DNA from: Solimonas fluminis
Lineage (GTDB): Bacteria > Pseudomonadota > Gammaproteobacteria > Nevskiales > Nevskiaceae
Reading direction: 5' to 3'
Length of the DNA stretch: 64,000 nt
NCBI RefSeq assembly: GCF_002930645.1
Contig: NZ_PSNW01000004.1
Coordinates: 186,370-250,369, forward strand
A model generated the notes under the pieces. It did no database searches. It saw only the letters and a program-made list of their open reading frames with translations, and was not told the origin of the DNA. This document shows, piece by piece, positions 1 through 7,652 of this stretch. Position numbers and translations under genes: made by a program. Within the stretch, counting starts at the first letter, position 1. Each line of letters begins with the position of its first letter.

Positions 1-995
1 GCCTGCAGGGAATTCGGCTTGCGGTTGTCGGCCATCCAGGCTGCCTGCAGCGTCAGCAGGCGGGCGGCCTCGTAATCGGCCTCCATTGCCATGAACTGCG
101 CCGCGGCGGCGGTCTGGACGGACGCCGGCCGGTTATAGTCCACGACGATACCCCCCGTTTCGAGGATTTTCCTCGTCTCTTCGAGGCAGGCGCGGGCCAG
201 GCCGACGGCCATGGCCGCCACCAGGGGGCGGGTGTTGTCGAAGGTCTGCATGACCCCGGCAAAGCCCTTCTCGACGTTGATCTCGGGGTCGCCCAGCAGG
301 TTGTCCTTGTGCACGCGGCAGTCGCGCAGGGCGAATTGCACGGTATCGGAGGCGCGGATGCCCAGCTTGTGCTCGAGCCGCACCAGCTCCAACCCCGGGG
401 TGCCCTTCTCGACCACGAAGGACTTCACCGCGGCGCGGCCGATGTTGCGGTCCAGCGTGGCCCAGACCACCACCAGGTCGGCACGGTCGCCGCTGGTGAC
501 GAAGATCTTGTCGCCGTTGAGCACGTAGTAGTCGCCGTCCCTGGTCGCCGTGGTGCGGATAGCGGCGGAGTCCGAGCCGCAGTGCGGCTCGGTGATGGCC
601 ATGGCGGCCCAGCGGCCGGCGAAGCGCTTGAGCTGCTCGTCGTTGGCCACGGAGGCGATGGCGGAGTTGCCCAGGCCCTGGCGCGGCATGGTCAGCAGGA
701 AGCCGACGTCGCCCCAGCACAGTTCCATGGTGCCCAGCGCGGTGGACATGTTGCTGCTGTTGCGGTTGCCCTGGTCCTGCACGGCGTCGCGGCGCACGCC
801 GGCCGCGCCGGCACCCTCGCCGGCGCCGCTGGCATTCATGCCATCGAGCAGGGCGCCGAGGATGTCCAGCTCCTTGGGGTACTCGTGCTCGGCGAGATCG
901 TACTTGCGCGAGTTGGGCCGGAAGATTTCGCGGGCCACCTGCTGGGCCTGGGACACCAGGCCGCGGAACTTCTTGGGGTTTTCGAGATTGATCAT
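1..995 (-). CDS. acyl-CoA dehydrogenase, C-terminus beyond window
   Basis: FAD-dependent alpha,beta-dehydrogenation of an acyl-CoA. The frame is open from an ATG at 995 (MINLENPKKF) to the window edge, so the last part of the protein is missing. Visible are the helical N-terminal domain and the flavin/substrate-binding motif ITEPHCGSDS (about residues 134-143), followed by the beta-domain. The helix-G segment around FDNTRP lacks the Glu used by isovaleryl/long-chain-type enzymes; the alternative C-terminal Glu position lies outside the window. It sits 10 bp downstream of another acyl-CoA dehydrogenase gene on the same strand, so the two are probably co-translated and may form a heteromer. Family assignment is firm; the substrate is unknown. 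Confidence 0.9.
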   Translation of the reverse strand, partial: MINLENPKKFRGLVSQAQQVAREIFRPNSRKYDLAEHEYPKELDILGALLDGMNASGAGEGAGAAGVRRDAVQDQGNRNSSNMSTALGTMELCWGDVGFLLTMPRQGLGNSAIASVANDEQLKRFAGRWAAMAITEPHCGSDSAAIRTTATRDGDYYVLNGDKIFVTSGDRADLVVVWATLDRNIGRAAVKSFVVEKGTPGLELVRLEHKLGIRASDTVQFALRDCRVHKDNLLGDPEINVEKGFAGVMQTFDNTRPLVAAMAVGLARACLEETRKILETGGIVVDYNRPASVQTAAAAQFMAMEADYEAARLLTLQAAWMADNRKPNSLQ

Positions 996-1005
996 TGCCG
1001 GGTTC

Positions 1006-2325
1006 TCAGAGCAGCAGGCCGCCTTCCATGATTCCCACCGCGCGCAGGTCGCGGTACCAGCGCTCCACCGGATGCTCCTTGACGAAGCCGTGGCCGCCCA
1101 GCAGCTGCACCGCGTCGGCGCCGATCACGGCACCCTTGTCGGCACAGAGGCGGCGCGCCAGCGCGGCCTGCTGCACGAAGGGCTTGCCGGCCGCGGCCAG
1201 CGCGGCGGCGCGCCAGGTCAGCAGGCGCATGCCCTCGGCCTCGATGGCGATGTTGGAAATGTTGAAGGCCACGGCTTGGCGGTGGCTGATCGGCTCGCCG
1301 AAGGCCACGCGCTCGTTGCAGTAGGGGATCAGGTAGTCCAGCGCCGCCTGGGCGGTGCCGACCGACAGCGCGCACCAGGCCAGGCGGCTGCGGGCGATGA
1401 AGTTCTCGTAGGAAAAATCGCCTTCGCCGGCTCCCAGCAGCGCCTGGGCGCTGAGTTGCACGTTGTCGAAGCGCACGCGCGCGGTGGAGGCGGCGCGCAG
1501 GCCCATGGCCGGCTCCGCGGTGATGTGGATGCCCTTGGCGCTGGACTCGACGATGAACAGTGCCGGGCCGTGCGGGGTGCTGGCGGCGACCAGGAACAGC
1601 TCGGCGCTGGCCGCCATCGGCACCAGCGACTTCTCGCCGCTCAGCACGTAGCCGCCGGCATCGGTGCGCTTGGCCGCGGTGGACAGCTTGAAGGGATCGA
1701 ACAGCGGGCGCGGCTCCAGCACGGCGATGGCCGAGACCGGCGCCTTCTCGTCGGTGAAGGCCGGCAGGTAGGTGGCCTGCTGCTGGGCGGTGCCCCATTC
1801 GGCCAGGGCCACCGCCACGCCCACCGGGGCGAGGCAGGCTACCGCCATGCCCAGGTCGCCGTGGGCCAGCGATTCGGCGATCAGCGCGTTGGTGACCACG
1901 GAACGCTCGCTGCCGGCGGCGCCGCCGAGCTGTTCCGGCACCTGCATGGAGCCGATGCCCAGTTCCGCCGCCGCGGCGAGCAGTTCCTTCGGGGTTCCGC
2001 AGGCGGTATCCGCCGCCTGCGCGGCCGGACGCAGCTGCTCGGCCGCGAAGCCCGCGACGGTGTCGCGGATCATCTGCTGCTCGTCGGTGGGCGTGAGGTC
2101 GAACAGGTCCCCGCCCGCGGCACCGGGGCGCAGGGCCTTGCTGGGACGCGGCGCGCTCTTGAACTGGCGGCTGACGGTGCCGATCAGGCGGAAGCCGGTG
2201 GAAGTGGCGCCGCGGATCACGGCGGTGGCGGCCTTGCGCAGCTTGGGATCGTCCAGCATCGGCGAACCGCCGAGGCGATTGAGGATCTTCAGCCCGAAGC
2301 CCATCAGGTTCTGGGTGGCGGTCAT
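1006..2325 (-). CDS. acyl-CoA dehydrogenase, divergent subunit type
   Basis: A 439-residue protein starting MTATQNLMGF (ATG 2325). After a ~60-residue extension the acyl-CoA dehydrogenase N-domain begins near PTDEQQMIRDTV. The usual TEPxxGSD flavin motif is degenerate (LEPRPLFDPF), while the C-terminus ends IMEGGLLL, placing Glu434 where medium-chain enzymes carry their catalytic base (…YEGT). It therefore looks like a partner that supplies the base while the adjacent dehydrogenase supplies the canonical flavin motif. Upstream is an SRPBCC gene, 26 bp away and on the same strand. Family clear; the heteromer idea is inference from the complementary motifs and from known alpha2beta2 steroid acyl-CoA dehydrogenases of actinobacteria. 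Confidence 0.88.
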   Translation of the reverse strand: MTATQNLMGFGLKILNRLGGSPMLDDPKLRKAATAVIRGATSTGFRLIGTVSRQFKSAPRPSKALRPGAAGGDLFDLTPTDEQQMIRDTVAGFAAEQLRPAAQAADTACGTPKELLAAAAELGIGSMQVPEQLGGAAGSERSVVTNALIAESLAHGDLGMAVACLAPVGVAVALAEWGTAQQQATYLPAFTDEKAPVSAIAVLEPRPLFDPFKLSTAAKRTDAGGYVLSGEKSLVPMAASAELFLVAASTPHGPALFIVESSAKGIHITAEPAMGLRAASTARVRFDNVQLSAQALLGAGEGDFSYENFIARSRLAWCALSVGTAQAALDYLIPYCNERVAFGEPISHRQAVAFNISNIAIEAEGMRLLTWRAAALAAAGKPFVQQAALARRLCADKGAVIGADAVQLLGGHGFVKEHPVERWYRDLRAVGIMEGGLLL

Positions 2326-2351
2326 GTTCGTTTGTCGTGGGTAAAAAGCGT

Positions 2352-2849
2352 CTAGACGCTGTCGGCGCCCGGCAGGGGGCGGCCGACGACGGCCTCGCCG
2401 GTGCGCTGCAGGAAGTTGTCGACCAGGTAGATGAAGCGCCCCTGGATGAAGGGCGGCGCCACCAGGCGGTACATCAGCGGCACCGGCACGTCGCGCAGTT
2501 CGCCCTGCATCTCCACGATCAGGCGCGTCTGGCCGCCGAGGTCTTTCAGGCGGAAGCGTCCTTCCAGCGTGGCATTGCCATGCTTGGGAATCGCGGTCCA
2601 GCGGATCTCGCCTTTCTCGGTGTCGATGTCGTACTGCGCGGCGTAGCTGACCTCGTGCGCGATGTTGACGATGCGCGAGCCGATCGACTTCATCTCCCAG
2701 AGATAGCTGTTCTTCTTGCGCAGCCTGGTCAGCTTGCGCAGGCGCGGGAAGCGGCGGATGGTGCCCTCCACGTCCTTCAGCAGCGGCAGCAGTTGTTCGT
2801 AGGGCGCCGGCACGTTGAGGCCACGCTTGATCTGGATTCCGACTTTCAT
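2352..2849 (-). CDS. SRPBCC family protein
   Basis: A 165-residue protein (MKVGIQIKRGLNVPAPYEQL) with the helix-grip pattern of the START/SRPBCC superfamily: an N-terminal strand, a VPAPYEQLLPLL helix, alternating beta-strands and a long C-terminal helix. Such proteins bind hydrophobic ligands or act as aromatase/cyclase-like scaffolds. It heads a minus-strand run with two acyl-CoA dehydrogenases (26 bp gap to the first), so a role in handling a hydrophobic acyl substrate is plausible but unproven. ATG 2849 is chosen because the fold begins there; the upstream in-frame sequence is low-quality extension. Confidence 0.8.
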   Translation of the reverse strand: MKVGIQIKRGLNVPAPYEQLLPLLKDVEGTIRRFPRLRKLTRLRKKNSYLWEMKSIGSRIVNIAHEVSYAAQYDIDTEKGEIRWTAIPKHGNATLEGRFRLKDLGGQTRLIVEMQGELRDVPVPLMYRLVAPPFIQGRFIYLVDNFLQRTGEAVVGRPLPGADSV

Positions 2850-3078
2850 GGTCGCAACGGGTCGATGATGAGCCCCTAGATTGCACGCGCCGGCACCCTG
2901 CTGACCTTGGCCTGCGGAGGGGTGCCGCATGGCGCGCTAGCCAATCTTGGTTTCTATTGCAGTGCAGCATCAGCCGTCCCCAGGGGCCCCGCTGCCGGGC
3001 GCGCGGGCACATCGAGGATGCCAGCCGTTGGTGTTTTCGCCGCTGCCGCGGCGCGAGCGGCCGTACCGCGCGAAGGGG

Positions 3079-3771
3079 CTACGCCCCGCTCCGCAGCAGC
3101 CTTCGCAGGGCGTCGGGCTGCCGCAGGATCATGGTGCTGTACTTCATCGCGATCCAGCCCTGCGTTTCCCAGGCCTTCAGTTCCTTGCTCACGCTCTGGC
3201 GCGAGGTGGCCATCATGTCGGCCAGCAACTGCTGGGGCAGGCGCAGGCCGATGCGCACGCCCTCGCCGTCCGGTTCGCCGTACTGGGCGGCGAGTTCCAG
3301 CAGGCGCTTGGCCAGGCGTGCCGGCAGCGGCAACGCCGCCAGGTCGCCGTAGTAGGAAACCGACAGGCGCATGGCGAAGGCCAGGCGGCGCGCGAAGTGC
3401 TTGTAAAGCACCGGCTGCTGCTCCAGCAGATCTTCCAGCTTGCGTTTGGGCACCAGCAGCAGCTCGCAATCGCTGACCGCCTGCGCGTCGGAAGCGTGCG
3501 GCAGGCCATCGAGCAGGGGCACTTCGCCCCACCAGTCGCCCGGGCCGATGTAGGCGATGGTGTACTCGCGCAGGGCGAATTCCGCTCCCAGGCGCAGGCG
3601 ACCGCGCTCGACGCGGTAAAAGCCCTCTGCCATCTCCCCGGTGCGGTACAGGTACTCCCCGGCCTTCAGCCTCCGGTGCTGCCCCAGCGCCAGGAGCTGC
3701 TGCGCCACGGTCCCAGGCATCTCCTGGAACCAGTGGCTGGGAAACAGCGCGGCAACTTCGGTAAGTGACAT
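3079..3771 (-). CDS. Crp/Fnr family transcriptional regulator
   Basis: A 230-residue cytoplasmic regulator. Residues ~15-125 form the cyclic-nucleotide-binding-like jelly roll (LKAGEYLYRTGEMAEGFYRVERG, GPGDWWGEVPLLDG), followed by a long dimerisation helix and a C-terminal winged helix (RLPQQLLADMMATSRQSVSKELKAW). No N-terminal Cys cluster is present, so it is not an oxygen-sensing Fnr. It is divergent from an acyl-CoA dehydrogenase/ligase/thiolase run; a perfect 18-bp palindrome at 3806-3823 lies in the shared promoter region and is its likely operator. Effector unknown. Confidence 0.9.
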   Translation of the reverse strand: MSLTEVAALFPSHWFQEMPGTVAQQLLALGQHRRLKAGEYLYRTGEMAEGFYRVERGRLRLGAEFALREYTIAYIGPGDWWGEVPLLDGLPHASDAQAVSDCELLLVPKRKLEDLLEQQPVLYKHFARRLAFAMRLSVSYYGDLAALPLPARLAKRLLELAAQYGEPDGEGVRIGLRLPQQLLADMMATSRQSVSKELKAWETQGWIAMKYSTMILRQPDALRRLLRSGA

Positions 3772-3805
3772 TTTCGTGCGGGGAGAAACGGGCCAGGGCC
3801 CGATT

Positions 3806-3823
3806 CTGTCAAAGCTTTGACAG
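3806..3823. promoter_or_regulatory. Crp/Fnr-type palindromic operator
   Basis: A perfect 18-bp palindrome, CTGTCAAAGCTTTGACAG, containing half-sites TGTCA and TGACA spaced by 6 bp, the geometry of Crp/Fnr boxes (TGTGA-N6-TCACA in E. coli). It lies 35 bp upstream of the regulator's ATG and about 73 bp upstream of the divergent acyl-CoA dehydrogenase, so one dimer could control both. The match to this particular regulator is inference. Confidence 0.7.
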
Positions 3824-3895
3824 ATTTTCGCACGGGACCGCCCCTACAGTGCCAACCTGTTCCGCGGCCTCCGGCCGCCATATCGGAGTAGCGCC

Positions 3896-5050
3896 ATTAC
3901 CGCCCTGTCCAAGCGCCCCTCGCCGTTCTATACCGAGGATCACGATACCTTCCGCCAGCAGGCGCGCCGCTTCGTCGAGAAGGAAGTCGCCCCGCATATC
4001 GATGCCTGGGAAGCCGCGGGCGAGTTGCCGCGCGAACTGCATCGCAAGGCCGCCGAAGCCGGCCTGCTGCAGGTCTGCTTTCCCGAGGACTGCGGCGGCA
4101 TCGACGTGGATCCCTTCTACGCCATCGTGCTGACCGAGGAGCTGGCCCGCGCCGGCAGCGGCGGCCTGATCGCCAGCCTGATGAGCCACGGCATCGGCAC
4201 GCCGCCCATCTGCAAGGTCGGCAGCAAGGAACAGAAGGCGCGCTTTGCCGCACCGGTGCTGGCGGGCGAGAAGATCGCCGCACTGGCGATCACCGAGCCG
4301 GGCGGGGGTTCCGACGTCGCCAATCTCAGGACCGCGGCACGCCGCGAGGGTGATCACTATGTGATCAACGGCGCCAAGACCTTCATCACCTCCGGCATGC
4401 GCGCAGACTTCCTGACCGTGGCGGTACGCACCGGCGAACCGGGCCTCTCCGGCATCTCGCTGCTGGTCGTGGAGGCCGGGACGCCGGGATTCACGCGCAG
4501 CCCGCTGCAGAAGATGGGCTGGTGGTGTTCGGATACCGCCTCCCTGTACTTCGACGAATGCCGCGTACCGGTCGCCAACCGCATCGGTCCGGAGAACGCC
4601 GGCTTCATGGCGATCATGCTCAACTTCAACAACGAGCGGGTCGGCCTGATCGCCAACGCCCTGGCCTTCGCCCAGGTCTGCTACGACGAATCCCTGGCCT
4701 ATGCGCGCGAACGCCAGACCTTCGGCAAGCCGCTGATCCGCAACCAGGTGATCCGCCACAAGCTGGTGGACATGCGCACGCGGATCGAGGCGGTGCGCGC
4801 GCAACTGGACCTGCTGGTCTGGCGCATCACGCAGGGCCAGATGCCGGTGGCGGAACTGTGCATGCTCAAGGCCCTGGCAACCACCTCCCTCGAATTCGTC
4901 GCCAGCGAGGCGATGCAGATCTTCGGCGGTGCCGGCTACCTGCGTGGCGCCAAGGTGGAGCGCATCTACCGCGAGACCAAGGTGCTGACCATCGGCGGCG
5001 GCTCCCTGGAGATCATGAAGGACCTGGCTGCACGCCAGATGGGCTACTGA
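3896..5050 (+). CDS. acyl-CoA dehydrogenase
   Basis: About 384 residues; full acyl-CoA dehydrogenase. N-domain begins FYTEDHDTFRQQARRFV, flavin motif ITEPGGGSD, and C-terminal YRETKVLTIGGGSLEIM. The MCAD-type Glu position is Gly (IGGG), but the helix-G motif FNNERVGLI provides a Glu at the isovaleryl/long-chain-type position. No ATG/GTG/TTG gives a complete N-domain: the first usable one (TTG 4025) would delete about 43 residues. The best start is ATT at 3896, 7 nt after GGAG (3885-3888), which would be a rare start codon or a base error for ATG. The stop is 1 nt before the next gene, indicating an operon with the acyl-CoA ligase. Confidence 0.88.
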   Translation: MTALSKRPSPFYTEDHDTFRQQARRFVEKEVAPHIDAWEAAGELPRELHRKAAEAGLLQVCFPEDCGGIDVDPFYAIVLTEELARAGSGGLIASLMSHGIGTPPICKVGSKEQKARFAAPVLAGEKIAALAITEPGGGSDVANLRTAARREGDHYVINGAKTFITSGMRADFLTVAVRTGEPGLSGISLLVVEAGTPGFTRSPLQKMGWWCSDTASLYFDECRVPVANRIGPENAGFMAIMLNFNNERVGLIANALAFAQVCYDESLAYARERQTFGKPLIRNQVIRHKLVDMRTRIEAVRAQLDLLVWRITQGQMPVAELCMLKALATTSLEFVASEAMQIFGGAGYLRGAKVERIYRETKVLTIGGGSLEIMKDLAARQMGY

Positions 5051-5051
5051 G

Positions 5052-6728
5052 ATGGCGACGGTGGATGCCGGAAACCTGCCGCTGCAGCGCATCTGGCACT
5101 GGGAGCGCGCCCGTGCCAACCATCGCTTCCTGGTCCAGCCGATGGGCGGCGGACAGCTGCGCGAATACAGCTGGTGGCAGGCGGTGGACGAAGCGCGGCG
5201 CGTCGCCGCCTGGCTGCAGGCGCAGGGGCATGAACCCGGATCGCGGATCGCCATCATGTCCAAGAACTGCGCCCACTGGATCATGGCGGACTTCGCGATC
5301 TGGATGGCGGGCTACGTCTCGGTGCCGCTGTATCCGACGCTGACGGCGCAATCCGTGCGGCAGGTGCTGGAACATAGCGGCGCCTGCGCCGTCTTCGCCG
5401 GCAAGCTCGATGCCTGGGACCAGATGCTGCGGGGCGTGCCGGACGGCGTGCAGCGCATCAGCTTTCCCTATTCGCCGCCCAACGATTTCCCGGCCTGGGA
5501 CGACATCGTTGCCCGCACGGCGCCGCTGGAAGGCCGCCCGGTGCGCGCAGCCGATGACCTGGCCACCATCATGTACACCTCCGGCACCACCGGCAGCCCC
5601 AAGGGCGTAATGCACAGCTTCGCCACGCTGGGCTGGATGGGCGAGATGGCCGCGCGCAGCAACGGCATCACGGCGGACGACCGCATGCTGTCCTACCTGC
5701 CGCTGTCCCACGCGGCGGAACGGTCGGCCGTGCAGATGCCGGCCATACAGACCGGCATGCCGCTGTATTTCGGCGAATCGCTGGACACCTTCCTGGCAGA
5801 CCTGCGGCGGGCACGCCCGACGGTGTTCATCTCGGTACCGCGGCTCTGGGTGAAATTCCAGCAGGGAGTCTCGGCGCGCCTGCCCGAGAAGCGCCTGCGC
5901 CGGCTGCTCCGGCTGCCGCTGCTGGCCCGCGCAGTCCGCCGCAAGGTGCTGGCCCAGCTCGGACTGGATTCCGTGCGCATGGCCGGCAGCGGCGCGGCAC
6001 CGCTGCCCGAGGGCAGCATGAACTGGTACCGGGCCCTGGGGCTGGAACTGCTGGAGGGCTACGGCATGACCGAGTTCTTCGGCCTCACCCACATGTGCCG
6101 GCCGGGACAGGTGCGTGTCGGCTATGTCGGCCAGGTGATGGAGGGCGTCGAGTGCCGGCTGTCGCGCGAGGGCGAGGTGCTGGTGCGCAGCCCGGGCAAT
6201 ACGCTGGGCTACTACCGTGACGAGGAAAGGACCCGGGAGCTGTTCACCGACGACGGCTACATCCGCACCGGCGACAAGGGCGTCATCGACGAACAGGGCC
6301 GCCTGCGCATCACCGGCCGCGTGAAGGAACTGTTCAAGACCGCCAAGGGGAAGTTCGTGGCGCCGGCGCCGATCGAGAACCGCCTGACCGAGTTCGCCGA
6401 CGTGGAGGCCTGCTGCGTGACCGGCGGCGCCTACCAGGGACAGCCCTGCGCGCTGCTGATGCTCTCTCCGGAGGCACGCCGCCGCAGTGCCGATGCACAG
6501 GTCCGCGCGCAGATGACGCGCGCGCTGTCGGCTCACCTGGAGCAGGTCAACGCCGGCCTGGATGACCACGAGCAGCTCGATTTCGTGACCGTGGTCTCCG
6601 AGGAGTGGAACATCGGCAATGGATTCCTCACCCCGACCCTGAAGATCAAGCGCAACGTCATCGAAGAAGTCTATGGCCCCCGACTGGACGGCTGGTACGC
6701 CAGGCGTCAACCGGTGGTCTGGCAGTAA
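5052..6728 (+). CDS. AMP-binding acyl-CoA ligase (FadD-like)
   Basis: A 558-residue ANL-superfamily ligase that activates a carboxylic acid to its CoA thioester through an acyl-adenylate. The P-loop IMYTSGTTGSPKGVM, the EGYGMTE motif, the hinge GDKGVIDEQGRLRITGR and the C-terminal KGKFVAP lysine region are all intact, so activity is expected. Length and sequence resemble long-chain acyl-CoA synthetases. It begins 1 nt after the preceding acyl-CoA dehydrogenase stop and is followed by a MaoC-like gene after 14 nt, forming one operon for activation and beta-oxidation of an unidentified acyl substrate. Confidence 0.92.
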   Translation: MATVDAGNLPLQRIWHWERARANHRFLVQPMGGGQLREYSWWQAVDEARRVAAWLQAQGHEPGSRIAIMSKNCAHWIMADFAIWMAGYVSVPLYPTLTAQSVRQVLEHSGACAVFAGKLDAWDQMLRGVPDGVQRISFPYSPPNDFPAWDDIVARTAPLEGRPVRAADDLATIMYTSGTTGSPKGVMHSFATLGWMGEMAARSNGITADDRMLSYLPLSHAAERSAVQMPAIQTGMPLYFGESLDTFLADLRRARPTVFISVPRLWVKFQQGVSARLPEKRLRRLLRLPLLARAVRRKVLAQLGLDSVRMAGSGAAPLPEGSMNWYRALGLELLEGYGMTEFFGLTHMCRPGQVRVGYVGQVMEGVECRLSREGEVLVRSPGNTLGYYRDEERTRELFTDDGYIRTGDKGVIDEQGRLRITGRVKELFKTAKGKFVAPAPIENRLTEFADVEACCVTGGAYQGQPCALLMLSPEARRRSADAQVRAQMTRALSAHLEQVNAGLDDHEQLDFVTVVSEEWNIGNGFLTPTLKIKRNVIEEVYGPRLDGWYARRQPVVWQ

Positions 6729-6742
6729 TCCGGAGCACTCCC

Positions 6743-7621
6743 ATGAGCATCGACCTCCCCCTGTCGCTCGTCCGCGAGCAGATTCCCACCCTGGTGACCT
6801 CCTTCGGCGTCGCCCTGCGCTCGATGAGCCCGCTGACGCGGCCCAGGCGCCTGCCGGAAACCCCGCGCACGCTGACCGAACGCGTCGCCGCCCCTTCGCA
6901 GCGCCTGGTGGACCACTACGCCGCCTGGTCGGGTGCGCCGCCGGCGCGCTACCGCGACACCCTGCCGCCGCATTTCTGCAGCCACTGGGCCTTCGGCATG
7001 CTGGCGCGCGTCGGTGGCCAGGCCCCCTACAACGTCACCGAAATCCTCAACCAGGGCCTGCGCCTGCAACTCAGGGCACCGCTGCCGCGCGGCGAGGACC
7101 TGCTGCTGCGCGGCCACCTGGAGGAGGTCTCGGAAGACGAGCAGCGCGTGCGCATCCACACGCGCATCGTCGCCGGCTGGTCGCAGCAGCACGACGCGGT
7201 GATCGTGGACAGCTACGCCAGCATCCCCAAGCGCGGCGCCGCGAAAGCCAAACCGGCGGCACGGGTGGAGCCGGAGTACCGGACCGTCGGCGAATGGTCG
7301 GTGGACGCCGACGACGGCCTCCGGTTCGGCCTGCTCACCGGCGACTTCAACCCCATCCACACCTTCTGGCCCCTGGCGCGGCGCTCCAAGTTCCGCGGCT
7401 GCATCCTCCACGGCTTCGGCATGGTGGCCCGCAGCTGGGAGGTGCTGGCCGACGCGGAGCAGGAGATCTCCGACATCGACCTGCGCTTCATCCGTCCCCT
7501 GCCCCTGCCCAGCGCCGGCCTGCAGGTACAGCTCGCGGCCCCGGACGCCCAGGGCCGCCGCGCCTTCCGCCTGCGCAATCGCGACGGCGGGCTCCACCTT
7601 GCCGGCAGCTTTACCGGCTAA
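6743..7621 (+). CDS. MaoC-like hotdog dehydratase family protein
   Basis: A 292-residue protein starting MSIDLPLSLV. The C-terminal half carries a MaoC/R-hydratase-like hotdog signature: LTGDFNPIHTFWPLARRSKFRGCILHGFGMVAR, with the D-x-N-P-x-H catalytic dyad and the downstream HGF. The N-terminal half (RYRDTLPPHFCSHWAFGM) looks like a second, degenerate hotdog, as in double-hotdog enoyl-CoA hydratases. It follows the acyl-CoA ligase by 14 nt and precedes the thiolase-like gene by 31 nt, so it probably hydrates the enoyl-CoA made by the dehydrogenase. Substrate unknown. Confidence 0.85.
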   Translation: MSIDLPLSLVREQIPTLVTSFGVALRSMSPLTRPRRLPETPRTLTERVAAPSQRLVDHYAAWSGAPPARYRDTLPPHFCSHWAFGMLARVGGQAPYNVTEILNQGLRLQLRAPLPRGEDLLLRGHLEEVSEDEQRVRIHTRIVAGWSQQHDAVIVDSYASIPKRGAAKAKPAARVEPEYRTVGEWSVDADDGLRFGLLTGDFNPIHTFWPLARRSKFRGCILHGFGMVARSWEVLADAEQEISDIDLRFIRPLPLPSAGLQVQLAAPDAQGRRAFRLRNRDGGLHLAGSFTG

Positions 7622-7652
7622 AGTCCATCCCCTCCAACCCCGGCCACTGCCC

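Noticed and set aside
2850-3078. Possible small gene between the SRPBCC and Crp/Fnr genes
   Set aside because: Open frames there are Arg/Ala-rich GC artefacts without ribosome-binding sites.
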